From: an uncultured Actinomycetes bacterium
GTDB lineage: Bacteria > Actinomycetota > CADDZG01 > WHSQ01
Length of the DNA: 64,000 nt
Direction of reading: 5' to 3'
NCBI GenBank assembly: GCA_937863385.1
Contig: CALMBW010000007.1
Span: forward strand, 35,491 to 99,490
The translations under genes and the position numbers were made by a program. Under the pieces are notes generated by a model. The model saw only the letters and a list, made by a program, of their open reading frames with translations. It was not told the DNA's origin and ran no database searches. Within the stretch, counting starts at the first letter, position 1; each line of letters opens with the position of its first letter. Of this stretch, positions 1-9,479 are shown piece by piece.

Positions 1-276
1 GATCGGGTCGACATCTCCGCCGCCGGGCAAGAGCAGTCCGCAAGCCTTATCGAGCACTGAAACGTCCTCGAGGTCGACGTCCATGTGGATCGTGATGTCC
101 TCTGGGACATTCTCGTCTGCACGCAGCTGATCGAAGGGGCAGAAGACCTGAGCTCGGCCGCCGGCCTTCTCCACAGCCCTGATGTATAGGGTTGGTATGC
201 GTGCCGCGCCGGCAACCCCTTGACCGGGGATGGCTATGAAGCCGGAGGCAGCGTCGTCAAGTGGCGTGGTATCCAA
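1..276 (-). CDS. peptidase C26 / gamma-glutamyl hydrolase-type protein, N-terminal part (partial)
   Basis: The first 276 bases, read on the minus strand, are open and encode an N-terminal glutamine-amidotransferase-like fold: a stretch with 'YIRAVEKAGG' then 'GLLLPGGGDVDP'. These are hallmarks of class I amidotransferase-like hydrolases of the PuuD / gamma-glutamyl-GABA hydrolase type (peptidase C26). The catalytic Cys-His-Glu residues would lie beyond the window edge, so activity cannot be judged. No ATG is available. The best start is a TTG at 274-276, preceded by a GAAGGA-like ribosome binding site. It is divergent from metB, with about 40 bases between starts. The family call is fairly secure; the substrate is unknown. 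Confidence 0.6.
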   Translation of the reverse strand, partial: MDTTPLDDAASGFIAIPGQGVAGAARIPTLYIRAVEKAGGRAQVFCPFDQLRADENVPEDITIHMDVDLEDVSVLDKACGLLLPGGGDVDPI

Positions 277-315
277 GTCCTTCGACAGTTCCTTCCCTCC
301 CGATGGAGATCGACT

Positions 316-1470
316 ATGACCCAACATATGCGTTTCGAGACCGCCGCTATCCATGCCGGGCAAGATCCCGACCCGGCAACCGGAGCAGCGGTGGTTCCCA
401 TCTATCAAACATCGACCTACGTGCAAGATTCCGTAGGAAAGCACAAGGGATTCGAGTATTCGAGAACCGACAACCCGACTCGGCGTGCGGTGGAAACGTG
501 CCTGGCGGCTCTCGAGGGGGCCGAGCACGGGATCGCGTTCGCTTCGGGGATGGCCGCGACCACCACCTTGGCGATGACCCTGGATGCAGGAGCTCGCGTT
601 GTGCTTTCCGACGACGTCTACGGCGGTACGTATCGCCTGTTCGCGAAGGTGATGTCCCGTCTGGGTATCGAGTGGGCCAGCGCCGACCTAACCGACGAGG
701 CGTCGGTGCGAGCAGCTCTCGGCGAGTCCGCAGGCTTGTTGATAGCTGAGACTCCGACCAATCCGACCTTGAAGGTGGTCGACCTCGAGATGCTCGCGAC
801 GGCGGCACATGATGCAGGCGCGCTGCTGTGCGTGGACAACACATTCGCCACTCCATACCTGCAGCGACCTCTGGAATTCGGGGCCGATGTCGTCTTCTAT
901 AGCGCAACCAAGTATCTCGGTGGGCACAGTGATCTGGTCGTGGGTGCCATCACGACGAGCAACGATGAGCTAGCTGCGAGCCTCCGGTTCCTTCAGAACT
1001 CGGTGGGAGCTATCCCCGGCCCCCTCGATTCATGGCTCTTGCTGCGGGGACTCAAGACGCTTGCCATCCGAATGCGGGCTCACAGCGACAACGCCCTTCA
1101 GGTGGCGAACTGGCTGGCACAGCGCTCCGACATCGGCAAGGTCCACTATCCCGGGCTAGCCGGCGACGCCGGTCACTCCCTTGCTCGCAAGCAGATGGCC
1201 GCTGCCGGCCAACCCCATTTCGGGGGCATGGTCACCTTCGACGCAGGTTCCGAAGAACGAGCGCTTCAGGTTTGTGGAGCGACGAAGATCTTCTTCCTCG
1301 CCGAATCCCTGGGTGGGGTCGAGTCCTTGATCGAGCACCCCGGCAAGATGACGCACGCGAGCCTCGAGGGCTCCGGGATGGAGGTTGGACCGGGGCTGGT
1401 CCGCTTGTCGGTGGGGATCGAGCATCCCGAGGACCTGATCGCCGACCTTGAGGCGGCCCTGGCCCGGTAG
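316..1470 (+). CDS. metB: cystathionine gamma-synthase / gamma-lyase (trans-sulfuration enzyme)
   Basis: A 384-residue PLP enzyme of the Cys/Met metabolism family. The Schiff-base lysine is in 'SATKYLGGHSD' (about K199), and the cofactor motifs 'FASGMAA' and 'ETPTNPT' are present. The family either makes cystathionine from an activated homoserine and cysteine (MetB) or splits cystathionine to cysteine (CGL); sequence alone does not separate these. A cystathionine beta-synthase gene lies 4 kb downstream on the other strand, so a role in reverse transsulfuration is plausible, as for the cbs/metB pair of mycobacteria. The ATG at 316 is preferred over a longer frame from 220 because conserved family sequence begins there and GGAG precedes it. 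Confidence 0.93.
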   Translation: MTQHMRFETAAIHAGQDPDPATGAAVVPIYQTSTYVQDSVGKHKGFEYSRTDNPTRRAVETCLAALEGAEHGIAFASGMAATTTLAMTLDAGARVVLSDDVYGGTYRLFAKVMSRLGIEWASADLTDEASVRAALGESAGLLIAETPTNPTLKVVDLEMLATAAHDAGALLCVDNTFATPYLQRPLEFGADVVFYSATKYLGGHSDLVVGAITTSNDELAASLRFLQNSVGAIPGPLDSWLLLRGLKTLAIRMRAHSDNALQVANWLAQRSDIGKVHYPGLAGDAGHSLARKQMAAAGQPHFGGMVTFDAGSEERALQVCGATKIFFLAESLGGVESLIEHPGKMTHASLEGSGMEVGPGLVRLSVGIEHPEDLIADLEAALAR

Positions 1471-1508
1471 CAGGCATTACGACTGCAGTAGTAGGTAGGC
1501 TTCTGTCG

Positions 1509-2186
1509 ATGGAGGGGGACAAGGCCACCGGCGCCCATTGCCGCGACGTATCAAAGACGTACCGGCGAGCTACCGGTGCGACCCCAGCACTCGACGGTGT
1601 CGACATCGATCTTCAGCCTGCAACGGTAACGGCGCTGGTGGGTCCGTCCGGTAGCGGTAAGTCGTCGTTGTTGCGGATCGTTGCCGGTCTGGACAAGCCC
1701 GATCGCGGGACGGTGGTCGTAGGTGACATCGATATCGCTCGACTCTCGGAGCGATCACGCCGCCGTTTCCGCCGCGCTCGGATCGGCTACGTATTCCAGC
1801 GCCCGTCCGACAACCTCATCTCTTACCTGACGGTCATGGAGCACATGGATCTGGCAGCCCGGGTCCGTGGGGCCTCTCACGAAGGCTCTGTGGAGATCCT
1901 CGAGCGCCTTGGCATAGCGGCGCGTGGCGACAATCATCCCCACCAGCTCTCCGGCGGAGAACAACAGCGGCTCGCCTTCGGGCTGGCCGCGATCGGGTCA
2001 CCTTCACTGGTGATCGCGGATGAGCCGACCGCCGAACTTGACCACGAAAGTGGAGCTGCGCTGATGGGGCTCGTGACATCTCTGGCGCGGATGGGAACCT
2101 CTGTGGTCATCGCTACGCACGATCCAGAAGTAGCGCGCTTCGCCGACGTGAGGGTGACCTTGGATGAGGGCAAGGTCGTGCCCTGA
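1509..2186 (+). CDS. ABC transporter ATP-binding protein (MacB/LolD type), first of two
   Basis: A 225-residue ATPase with Walker A 'GPSGSGKSS', Q-loop 'VFQRPSDN', signature 'LSGGEQQR', Walker B 'LVIADEPTAELD' and switch histidine 'ATHDPEV'. It belongs to the MacB/LolD/FtsE group that drives FtsX-type permeases, which act as mechanotransmission machines at the cytoplasmic membrane. Its stop overlaps the start of a second ATPase by one base (TGATG), and a large permease follows, so the three are one operon. The substrate is unknown. The signature motif is intact here but altered in the partner, so the pair may form an asymmetric heterodimer. Confidence 0.92.
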   Translation: MEGDKATGAHCRDVSKTYRRATGATPALDGVDIDLQPATVTALVGPSGSGKSSLLRIVAGLDKPDRGTVVVGDIDIARLSERSRRRFRRARIGYVFQRPSDNLISYLTVMEHMDLAARVRGASHEGSVEILERLGIAARGDNHPHQLSGGEQQRLAFGLAAIGSPSLVIADEPTAELDHESGAALMGLVTSLARMGTSVVIATHDPEVARFADVRVTLDEGKVVP

Positions 2187-2905
2187 TGGCGCTCGTTGCC
2201 GTTACGGAGATCACGAAGTCCTACCAGCGAGGGCCCGAGACCATCCACGCCGTGCGCTCGGTCTCCTTCGAACTCCACTCGGGTCAAGTGTGCGCGTTGA
2301 TCGGCCCGTCGGGGAGTGGCAAGTCCACGGTCCTGAACATCATCTGTGGCTGGGAGAGCCCCGATGCCGGGACGCGCGCTTGGAAAGGCGACAAGGTGAT
2401 CGATCCGCGCACGCTCGACTGGAGCCACATCGGACTCGTTCCTCAGCGTTTGGGGTTGCTGGAAGACCTGACCATCGCCGAGAACATCGAACTGCCACTG
2501 GTCCTTCTGGGAGGCAACCCCGAGGACGTGGCGGGAAAGTCCGGCGAGATACTGTCGGCCCTCGACCTCTCGGGATTGCGTGACCGGTTGCCTGCCGAGA
2601 CTTCACTGGGTGAACAGCAAAGAGCATGCATAGCGCGTGCTCTCGTTGCCGAACCGGAGTTGGTCTTAGCCGACGAACCAACGGGGAATCAGGATCACGT
2701 GCGCGAGACGAAGGTCCTTGCTCGTTTCCGTGCCGCCGCCGCCGGAGGCGCTGCTTGTCTGCTGGCGACCCACAACCCCGCCGTACTCGAACGTTGCGAT
2801 CGCATACTCGAGATGCACGACGGCGAGCTCGTCTCAGATACCCAGTCAGACCCGTTGGCGGTGGCGCGAGCGGACTGGGCCCCCGACCGGACAACGAAGC
2901 GATGA
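2186..2905 (+). CDS. ABC transporter ATP-binding protein (MacB/LolD type), second of two
   Basis: A 239-residue ATPase with Walker A 'GPSGSGKST' and Walker B 'LVLADEPTGNQD'. Its signature reads 'TSLGEQQRA' where the family normally has LSGGEQ, so the first two signature positions are altered. It starts inside the stop of the preceding ATPase gene and overlaps the permease gene by four bases (ATGA), so translation is probably coupled. Having two different ATPases beside a single long permease suggests a heterodimeric motor with one weaker site. This is inference; the transported or sensed molecule is not indicated. Confidence 0.9.
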   Translation: MALVAVTEITKSYQRGPETIHAVRSVSFELHSGQVCALIGPSGSGKSTVLNIICGWESPDAGTRAWKGDKVIDPRTLDWSHIGLVPQRLGLLEDLTIAENIELPLVLLGGNPEDVAGKSGEILSALDLSGLRDRLPAETSLGEQQRACIARALVAEPELVLADEPTGNQDHVRETKVLARFRAAAAGGAACLLATHNPAVLERCDRILEMHDGELVSDTQSDPLAVARADWAPDRTTKR

Positions 2906-5541
2906 GAACCCTATGGCTTCGCGCTCCGTTCATGTGGCTGCGCTTCCCAGTGGGCGCCTTGGCGACCCTCTTCGTGGCGGCGATCACGGCGATGACTGCC
3001 GTCACTTCAACAGCGTTCCTCGCTTCGACCGAGGAAGGGTCATTACGGGAAGGGATCGAGCCGAATCGTTGGGTGGCGGGATACCGCATCGGTTTCCCCA
3101 ACTACCTCTCCACCGAGCTGTTTCGTCAGGGCATCGAGTTCTACGAAGCGTTCCTCGGCGAGGCGACCGAGTTCCTGGACGAGCGATTCGCCGATCTTCC
3201 CTACGTCGGAAAGGCGCATCTTAATATCGTTGGAACCCCGATGGTGGCTGCTTCGGGTAACGAGAGCATCAACCTGAGACCAGTCGTCCGAACCGACGCT
3301 GTGCGTCACGTGACGCGGCTGGAAGGTAACGGGACTGCTGGCGCGTGGTTATCGGACGGGGCCGCTGCCGAACTCGGGGTCGGCCCGGGTGACGATGTAG
3401 AGCTCATCTTCGAGTCACGCCGGGCGACGATCGAGATCTCGGGGGTCTACAAGCATCTCGCAGCCGAGCCTCCCCGGGTCTTCTGGTCCAGCTTGAGTCC
3501 ATACGTGTATCGCGATCCCGGCCAGGAGTACGACCCCCCGCCGCTGTTACTCATGGATCTCCCCACTTACCGATCGGTCCTGCCCCAGCTTCGGGATGTC
3601 GGTGGGGTCTCGGTCGATGTGCCAATGGTCGAAACCGAGATGTCTTTAGCTGAAGCCGAACGGATCGCGGCGACCTTTGAGTCGACACTCGCCGCGGTTT
3701 CATCAACGGGTCCGTTGGCCGGCGAAACGCCGTCCTTCCTTTTTAGGGCCGCGGATAGCTCAACCTCGATGTACGGGATCGTCTCCTCCGCGCGCGAACG
3801 CCTGACCACGGTCACACCGGTTACCGAGGTTCTCTCTGCGGGAGCGCGTGTCGTTGCTCTGGCATTGATGGCTGCAGCCGGATTCTTCTTGGTCAAGCGC
3901 AGACGCACGGAGGTTGCCGTGCTCGCTGCTCGGGGGATCGGGCCTTTCGCACAAGCGTCGCGCCTGGGTCTGGAATCGCTTATGCCTCTCTTGGTTGGCA
4001 GCACGATCGGCGCGGTCGGAGGCTTCTTGCTCGTCGAGGTGTTGGGCCCGGCGCGTGACATCTCTTTCGGGTTACTTACCGATGCTCTGCCCGACGTCGC
4101 CGTGACGGTGGGAGCCGGCTTCGTCCTGCTCGTGCTGACGGCAGCGGTCGCGGCACGGCGTGAGGAACAAGCCATCGCCGAGCTACCCGCGTCTGTGAGT
4201 GCAACCCACTGGTTGGTGGGCGGGGTGGTCATCGCTGCTGCAGCCGGGTCGATCGCTTGGAGGATGGCTCAAGATGTCTCGGGTGCCGATGCCGATGCCT
4301 TGGAAGACCCTTGGATCACAGCGGCTCCCGTTCTGATGATCTTGGGGATCGGATTCCTCGCCGCCGGTCTGTTCCGTTTCGCTCTCCCCTTTGTGGCTCG
4401 CGTCCTGCGCTTTCGGATCCCACCCTTGTATCTGTCCGCGCGCCGGCTGTCAGGTGCTTCGATGCTTACCCAAGTGCTGGTGATCGCGGGTGTGTGGTCG
4501 CTCGGCATCGCCATATATGCGTTCACGGTTTCGGCATCGATAGACGCAACAGCGGATGCAAAGTCCAAGCTGTTCATCGGAAGTGACTTCTCTGCGCTGG
4601 TTACCGACGTTCGAACAGTGGACTCGGTGGACTATTCACCGGCTACTGGGGTCGTCAGGGTCGAGAGGATGCCGCTGAACAACGGGGGCGACGTCGCGAT
4701 CCTCGGTGTTAACCCAGCCACATTCGCCGATGCCGCGTTCTGGGATAGCTCTTTCGCCGAGAAGGACCTGCACGCTCTGATGGATTCGATGAAGGGATCA
4801 ACAGAGGCTCCATTGAAGGTCATCGCGACGGCCGATCTTGGCCCCGAACCGGCATTCGAATCCCCGTCGGGGACCGTTGAGCTGGAGGTTGTCGCGATCG
4901 TGGACTCATTCCCCGGGCAGCCTTCCAACAAGGACATGGTGGTCATGACCCGAGGAGCACTGGCGTACGCGCAGGCCGAGATGGGAGCTTCGTCGGGAGC
5001 AGCGCGCCCTCAGATCTGGGCCAAAGGCGATCGAACGGAGATCGAGGCGGCTCTCTCGTCGAGTGGGTTCTCCTACTACCAAGCTCTTGATTCAGAAACC
5101 GTTCTCGAGACACCCGGCCTCCAATCCTTGCTGTGGATGCTGGGCCTGCTCGCTGCACTGGGCGGAGCCGCAGCGCTCATCGCGGTGTTCGGTCTGTTGC
5201 TCTATCTCCAAGCTCGGCAGCGCGCCGCACTTGTGTCCAGCGCTCTAACGAGACGCATGGGGATGAGCCGGCGCGCCGAGTTCGTGACCTGGAGCGGTGA
5301 GGTGGCAGGCGCGTTGCTGACTTCTCTGCTTGCCGCGACGCTGATCGGCGTCCAGGTGTCGAACCTTATGAAAGACAGGCTCGATCCGAGACCCGAGCTC
5401 CTTCCGCAGCCGATCTTGGTCGTGCCGGTAACCCTGCTGCTGGGATCGCTCGCCTGCATGCTGGTGCTCTCGGTGGTCTCTGGTTGGCGGATACGGTCCG
5501 CGATCGACCGTGCCGATGTCGCTGAAGTGATGCGCACATGA
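2902..5541 (+). CDS. FtsX/MacB-type ABC permease, long two-domain form
   Basis: An 879-residue membrane protein beginning at the ATG that overlaps the upstream stop. One N-terminal membrane segment (about residues 14-36) is followed by a large extracytoplasmic domain. A block of about six membrane segments comes next, then a second extracytoplasmic domain, then three C-terminal segments. This is the duplicated FtsX-like layout of permeases that work with MacB/LolD-type ATPases. The periplasmic-type domains have no recognisable enzymatic motif. It likely exports or extracts a lipophilic or peptide substrate, or transmits conformational change across the membrane. It ends 11 bases before the convergent cbs stop. 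Confidence 0.88.
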   Translation: MRTLWLRAPFMWLRFPVGALATLFVAAITAMTAVTSTAFLASTEEGSLREGIEPNRWVAGYRIGFPNYLSTELFRQGIEFYEAFLGEATEFLDERFADLPYVGKAHLNIVGTPMVAASGNESINLRPVVRTDAVRHVTRLEGNGTAGAWLSDGAAAELGVGPGDDVELIFESRRATIEISGVYKHLAAEPPRVFWSSLSPYVYRDPGQEYDPPPLLLMDLPTYRSVLPQLRDVGGVSVDVPMVETEMSLAEAERIAATFESTLAAVSSTGPLAGETPSFLFRAADSSTSMYGIVSSARERLTTVTPVTEVLSAGARVVALALMAAAGFFLVKRRRTEVAVLAARGIGPFAQASRLGLESLMPLLVGSTIGAVGGFLLVEVLGPARDISFGLLTDALPDVAVTVGAGFVLLVLTAAVAARREEQAIAELPASVSATHWLVGGVVIAAAAGSIAWRMAQDVSGADADALEDPWITAAPVLMILGIGFLAAGLFRFALPFVARVLRFRIPPLYLSARRLSGASMLTQVLVIAGVWSLGIAIYAFTVSASIDATADAKSKLFIGSDFSALVTDVRTVDSVDYSPATGVVRVERMPLNNGGDVAILGVNPATFADAAFWDSSFAEKDLHALMDSMKGSTEAPLKVIATADLGPEPAFESPSGTVELEVVAIVDSFPGQPSNKDMVVMTRGALAYAQAEMGASSGAARPQIWAKGDRTEIEAALSSSGFSYYQALDSETVLETPGLQSLLWMLGLLAALGGAAALIAVFGLLLYLQARQRAALVSSALTRRMGMSRRAEFVTWSGEVAGALLTSLLAATLIGVQVSNLMKDRLDPRPELLPQPILVVPVTLLLGSLACMLVLSVVSGWRIRSAIDRADVAEVMRT

Positions 5542-5552
5542 ACGGGTCTAGC

Positions 5553-6932
5553 TCACTGTGCGGCAAGGAACTCCAGTAGGTCGCTGCGCGTGAGAACGCC
5601 GGCGGGGATAGCTCCATCGGCAACGACTACCGCTTCGGCCCCCTTGCTGAGGTCTCGGAACATCGCATCGACATGCTGACCTAGTTGCAAGACGGGGAGT
5701 GGCTCATCCATGACCTCGGCAACCGCCCTGTCGATCGCTTCGGAGTCGCGGAACACCCTGTCGAGAAGCGTGCGCTCCTGGATGGACCCAACGATCTCTT
5801 GGATATCGCTCGGCGATTCGTTGTGGGCAACTGGGAGTTGAGAGATCCCAAACTCTTGCAGTATGTCGATCGCACGACCGACCTTCTCGTTCTCGCTGAC
5901 CGCAACGATGTCGGGCATGGGCGACGAGCTCCGCTTCTTGTAGGCGATCACTTCGGATATGTGCGCTTCGATGCCCGGACGTTCGATGAATCCGTTCTCA
6001 CGCATCCAAGCTTCGTCGTAGAGCTTGCTGAGGTAGTTGCGGCCGGAATCCGGCAACAGAACGACGACGATGTCGTCGGGACCAAGCTCTTTGCCGACCT
6101 CTAGAGCTGCCCACATCGCCGTTCCGCATGAGCCGCCCACGAGAACCCCTTCCTCGGACGTGATGCGCCTCGCCGTCAAGAAAGAGTCGCGGTCCGAAAC
6201 GGTGACCCATCGATCGATCACGGAAGCATCGAGGGTGTCCGGCCACGATTCCTTGCCGATCCCCTCGACGAGGTAGGGGCGAGGCTCGCCCCCCGTGAAG
6301 ACCGAACCCTCTGGATCTGCACCAACGATGACGATGTTGGGGTCCTGCTCCTTGAGGTACTTACCAACACCACTGATGGTGCCGCCGGTGCCGACCCCGA
6401 TCACCACGTGGGTGACGTTCCCTTCGGTCTGCTCCCAGATCTCGGGCCCCGTCGTTCGGTAGTGAGCCTCCGGATTGCGCATGTTGTGGTACTGGTTCGG
6501 TTGATAGGCGCCCGGGATCTCGGCGGTGAGGCGGTTCGCCACCGAGTAGTAGGACTCGGGCGACTCGGGTGCCACTGCCGTAGGAGTGATGACCACCTCG
6601 GCACCATACGCACGCAGCAGGGAGATCTTCTCCTGGCTCATCTTGTCGGGCATCGTAAAGATGCATCGATAGCCCTTGAGCCGAGCGGCGATCGCCAGCC
6701 CAACGCCGGTGTTTCCCGAGGTGGGTTCGACGATCGTCCCGCCCGGCTTGATCTTGCCCTGTTGCTCGGCCGCCTCGATCATCGAGACGCCGATCCTGTC
6801 CTTCACCGACCCCCCGGGGTTCAGCATCTCGAGCTTGGCTAGGAGCGTGCAGTCAAGCTCGCTACCCACCCGGCTCATCTTGAGCAGGGGAGTCTTTCCG
6901 ATGAGGTCGAGGATCGAATCGAAGGTTTCCAT
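5553..6932 (-). CDS. cbs: cystathionine beta-synthase with C-terminal CBS domains
   Basis: A 459-residue enzyme. The N-terminal PLP core carries 'NPGGSVKDR' (PLP lysine about K44) and the phosphate-binding loop 'TSGNTGVGLA'. The C-terminal 120 residues hold a CBS-domain (Bateman) pair ending 'VLTRSDLLEFLAAQ'. The family condenses serine, or an activated serine, with homocysteine to cystathionine. The Bateman pair is a regulatory region that binds adenosyl ligands in some relatives. The internal ATG at 6932 is chosen because family homology ('ILDLIGKTPLL') starts there and the upstream extension does not resemble the family. It is divergent from an L,D-transpeptidase gene with 145 bases between. 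Confidence 0.94.
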   Translation of the reverse strand: METFDSILDLIGKTPLLKMSRVGSELDCTLLAKLEMLNPGGSVKDRIGVSMIEAAEQQGKIKPGGTIVEPTSGNTGVGLAIAARLKGYRCIFTMPDKMSQEKISLLRAYGAEVVITPTAVAPESPESYYSVANRLTAEIPGAYQPNQYHNMRNPEAHYRTTGPEIWEQTEGNVTHVVIGVGTGGTISGVGKYLKEQDPNIVIVGADPEGSVFTGGEPRPYLVEGIGKESWPDTLDASVIDRWVTVSDRDSFLTARRITSEEGVLVGGSCGTAMWAALEVGKELGPDDIVVVLLPDSGRNYLSKLYDEAWMRENGFIERPGIEAHISEVIAYKKRSSSPMPDIVAVSENEKVGRAIDILQEFGISQLPVAHNESPSDIQEIVGSIQERTLLDRVFRDSEAIDRAVAEVMDEPLPVLQLGQHVDAMFRDLSKGAEAVVVADGAIPAGVLTRSDLLEFLAAQ

Positions 6933-7077
6933 ACGGGCATAGTTGCGTAGCTCCCGGCGTTGACGCAAGTAAGCCCCGAAGGGCCGTGGTGGCTCTGCTT
7001 GACGAGACGAGCAACCCTGGCGCACTCTGGAGCGTCGAATCAGAGTTACAACCGCCCCATAGGCAGTAAAGGACACG

Positions 7078-8280
7078 ATGAGCGCACCCGCAGACAACCA
7101 AGCCAAGCGGACCGGCCTTAGCAGGCTGGTTCCTCATCTCAGCAGGCGAACCTGGGTGATCGTGCTGTCTGTGTTCCTCGGGCTCGTCGCGGCGGGTATC
7201 GCGGGAGTCTCCTACGCGAGCTATCGCTACGGGCAGGACCACGAGGGCCGGATCCTGCCGGGATCGGTCATCGCCGGAGTCGACGTAGGTGGCATGTCGA
7301 CCGAGGAAGCGATCGAAGCTGTCCGCGACGCGATCGGACCGCAACTCGACCGCCCGATCACCATCTCTTATGACTCGAAGACGTGGACCGTCACCCCGCG
7401 TGAATTGGGGGCCCGCAGCGACGCTCGTAGTGCGGTGCGAGCCGCTTTGAACGAGAGCAACGACGCATCCTTCGTGAAGCTCATGCGCATGCGGGTTCTT
7501 GGCGACGACCTTGGATTCGAGCGTGAGGTTGCGATCACCTACCCGCGGCAGGGGATCCGAGGATTCGTCAAAGGCTTGGCCGAGAGTTTCGATCGTGAGG
7601 CGCGCGAACAGTCGATCGATTACTCCTCGGGATGGGTCAAGTTCATCGACGCGCGCCAAGGCCGGACGGTCAAGCAGAAGGCAACGCGCCAGGACCTGAT
7701 GGATGCCCTGGTCGACGAAGACGACTCCATCGAGCTCCAGGTTGCAACCGCCGAGCCCAAGGAGACCGATCGATATGACCAGGTGCTCTTGGTCCGCATC
7801 GGCGAGAACAAGCTGTACCTCTATCAGGACGGCAAGATCACCCACGATTGGGTCGTAGCTACAGGACTGCCCGAGTACCCCACACCGACGGGTGAGTTCG
7901 AGGTCGAGCTCAAGCGTTACCTGCCTACCTGGGTGAATCCGGCACCAGATACCTGGGGGGCGGACATGCCCGAGTCGATCCCGCCCGGCCCCGGTAACCC
8001 CCTGGGCCTTCGCGCCATCAACTGGACTGCCCCCGCTATCCGCTTCCATGGGACCAGCGCTACTTACTCGCTGGGCTTCAACGCAAGCCACGGCTGCGTT
8101 CGTATGTCCAACGAAGACGTCATCGAGCTGTACGACCTGATCGATGTCGGAACGCCGATCATCTCGATCGAGGTCGCACCATTCAAGCCGTTGTATGGCT
8201 CGTCTTCGGTGGTCGACACCGAGACGACCCAAGAGAACCAGGATGCTGGATCAGAAGGGCCCGACGACTCCGAGGACTGA
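7078..8280 (+). CDS. L,D-transpeptidase (YkuD) with N-terminal membrane anchor
   Basis: A 400-residue protein with a cytoplasmic start, a single membrane segment (about residues 25-47), and a middle region of the peptidoglycan-binding type often found before YkuD domains. The C-terminal YkuD catalytic domain has 'HGTSATYSLG' and 'SHGCVRMSNED', with catalytic Cys near residue 340. These enzymes form 3-3 crosslinks in peptidoglycan on the outer face of the membrane. The tail after about residue 370 is acidic and low in complexity. The start is supported by AAAGGA upstream. It is probably monocistronic, with an 86-base gap to the dioxygenase gene. Confidence 0.93.
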   Translation: MSAPADNQAKRTGLSRLVPHLSRRTWVIVLSVFLGLVAAGIAGVSYASYRYGQDHEGRILPGSVIAGVDVGGMSTEEAIEAVRDAIGPQLDRPITISYDSKTWTVTPRELGARSDARSAVRAALNESNDASFVKLMRMRVLGDDLGFEREVAITYPRQGIRGFVKGLAESFDREAREQSIDYSSGWVKFIDARQGRTVKQKATRQDLMDALVDEDDSIELQVATAEPKETDRYDQVLLVRIGENKLYLYQDGKITHDWVVATGLPEYPTPTGEFEVELKRYLPTWVNPAPDTWGADMPESIPPGPGNPLGLRAINWTAPAIRFHGTSATYSLGFNASHGCVRMSNEDVIELYDLIDVGTPIISIEVAPFKPLYGSSSVVDTETTQENQDAGSEGPDDSED

Positions 8281-8366
8281 GTTCCGTCGTCACGGGCTAG
8301 GTCATGCCAGGCGTTGTAGCGTCGGGCCGCAACCTGTTCTGAGTTCCAACCACTAGGGGGGCCCAA

Positions 8367-9167
8367 CTGGACACGTCCCGGAGACCGCCTCGCTTCGGCG
8401 AGGAGGATCGCAAACTCTCCTACGGCAGCTATCTGCGCGTCAAAGAGTTGATCTCGCAGCAGCACCTGGAGTCCGATCCGCCTGCCCACGACGAGCTTCT
8501 GTTCATCATCGTTCACCAGGCTTACGAGCTCTGGTTCAAGCAGGTCTTGTTCGAGCTCGAAGAAGTGCGTGTCGTCATGGATCGCGGGGACACCGCAAGG
8601 GGCCGGCATCTGCTGCATCGGGTCCATGCGATCGAGCGGCTACTCGTCGAGCAAGTGAACGTGATCGAGACGATGTCTCCGCAAGACTTCCTTCAGTTCC
8701 GTATGCACCTCGCCCCCGCGTCGGGTTTCCAATCGGTTCAGTTCCGCGAGGTCGAATTCATCTCGGGTTTGAAGGACGCGGCCTATATCGGACGCCTGGC
8801 TATGACCGACGAGGAACGCAGCAGACTCGAAGCGCGTCTGGGCGAGCCGACCCTTTGGGATGCCTTCTGTGGGTTGCTCTCGGAGCGTGGCCTGAAGATG
8901 CCTACCGACGATGAGGAGATCCGGCGACAGAGTCTCTTGGAGATGGCACGCCGCAGGGACGAGTTCGACGACCTCTTCTATCTTTCCGAGGACCTGCTGA
9001 CGCACGATGAGTTGTTCGCGATGTGGCGGTACCGCCACGTCTTGATGGTCGAGCGCCAGATAGGGACCAAGAGCGGAACGGGCGGTTCGACGGGAGCGCC
9101 TTACTTGCGTTCGACCCTCGGCAAGCGCTTCTACCCCGAGCTCTGGGACCTTCGCAGTTACCTCTAG
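8367..9167 (+). CDS. kynA: tryptophan 2,3-dioxygenase (probable CTG start)
   Basis: A heme dioxygenase that opens the tryptophan indole ring to N-formylkynurenine, the first step of the kynurenine route. Diagnostic blocks are 'LTYGSYL'-like 'LSYGSYLRVKEL', 'DELLFIIVHQAYELWFKQ' and the C-terminal 'RHVLMVERQIGTKSGTGGS', which includes the heme-ligand histidine. The conserved N-terminal block lies upstream of the first ATG/GTG/TTG (TTG at 8448). The reading frame is open back to a stop at 8340, and its only suitable start is CTG at 8367, six bases after AGGGGG. From there the protein is 266 residues, close to compact bacterial forms. No other kynurenine genes are nearby. Confidence 0.9.
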   Translation: MDTSRRPPRFGEEDRKLSYGSYLRVKELISQQHLESDPPAHDELLFIIVHQAYELWFKQVLFELEEVRVVMDRGDTARGRHLLHRVHAIERLLVEQVNVIETMSPQDFLQFRMHLAPASGFQSVQFREVEFISGLKDAAYIGRLAMTDEERSRLEARLGEPTLWDAFCGLLSERGLKMPTDDEEIRRQSLLEMARRRDEFDDLFYLSEDLLTHDELFAMWRYRHVLMVERQIGTKSGTGGSTGAPYLRSTLGKRFYPELWDLRSYL

Positions 9168-9479
9168 TTCCGGGGGCTCTTTCGGGCTACCACTCAGAGG
9201 CGCGAACAAATGTCCTGGAACCCCTTGCGGGAGGGCCGGCCCCCGTCATAGGCTGGTGGAGTACCTCGAAGAGATGAGTAGGCCTCGGCCGGAAGTCACT
9301 TCGGGGTACATTTTCGTTTCTGCGTCGGGATGTGGTCGTGTGACAGCCACCCATCGACAAAGAAGATCACCCGATCAACCCTCGACCTCTACTTGAGCGC
9401 GGGCGGAATCACAAAAGTAGCTTAGGTACGGTGGCGATACATAACCGGAGCTTTGGGGTGGAGGCAGGCCCTTCTATGT
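9168..9479. other. intergenic region, nothing recognised
   Basis: A 312-base convergent gap between the dioxygenase and the hydrolase. I see no coding pattern, tRNA, long repeat or clear riboswitch in it. Short GC-rich inverted stretches just after 9170 and near 9230 might help terminate the dioxygenase transcript. Confidence 0.4.

Noticed and set aside
6862..8232. 456-codon minus-strand frame opposite the L,D-transpeptidase
   Set aside because: The plus-strand frame has a complete YkuD active site; the opposite frame has no recognisable domain.
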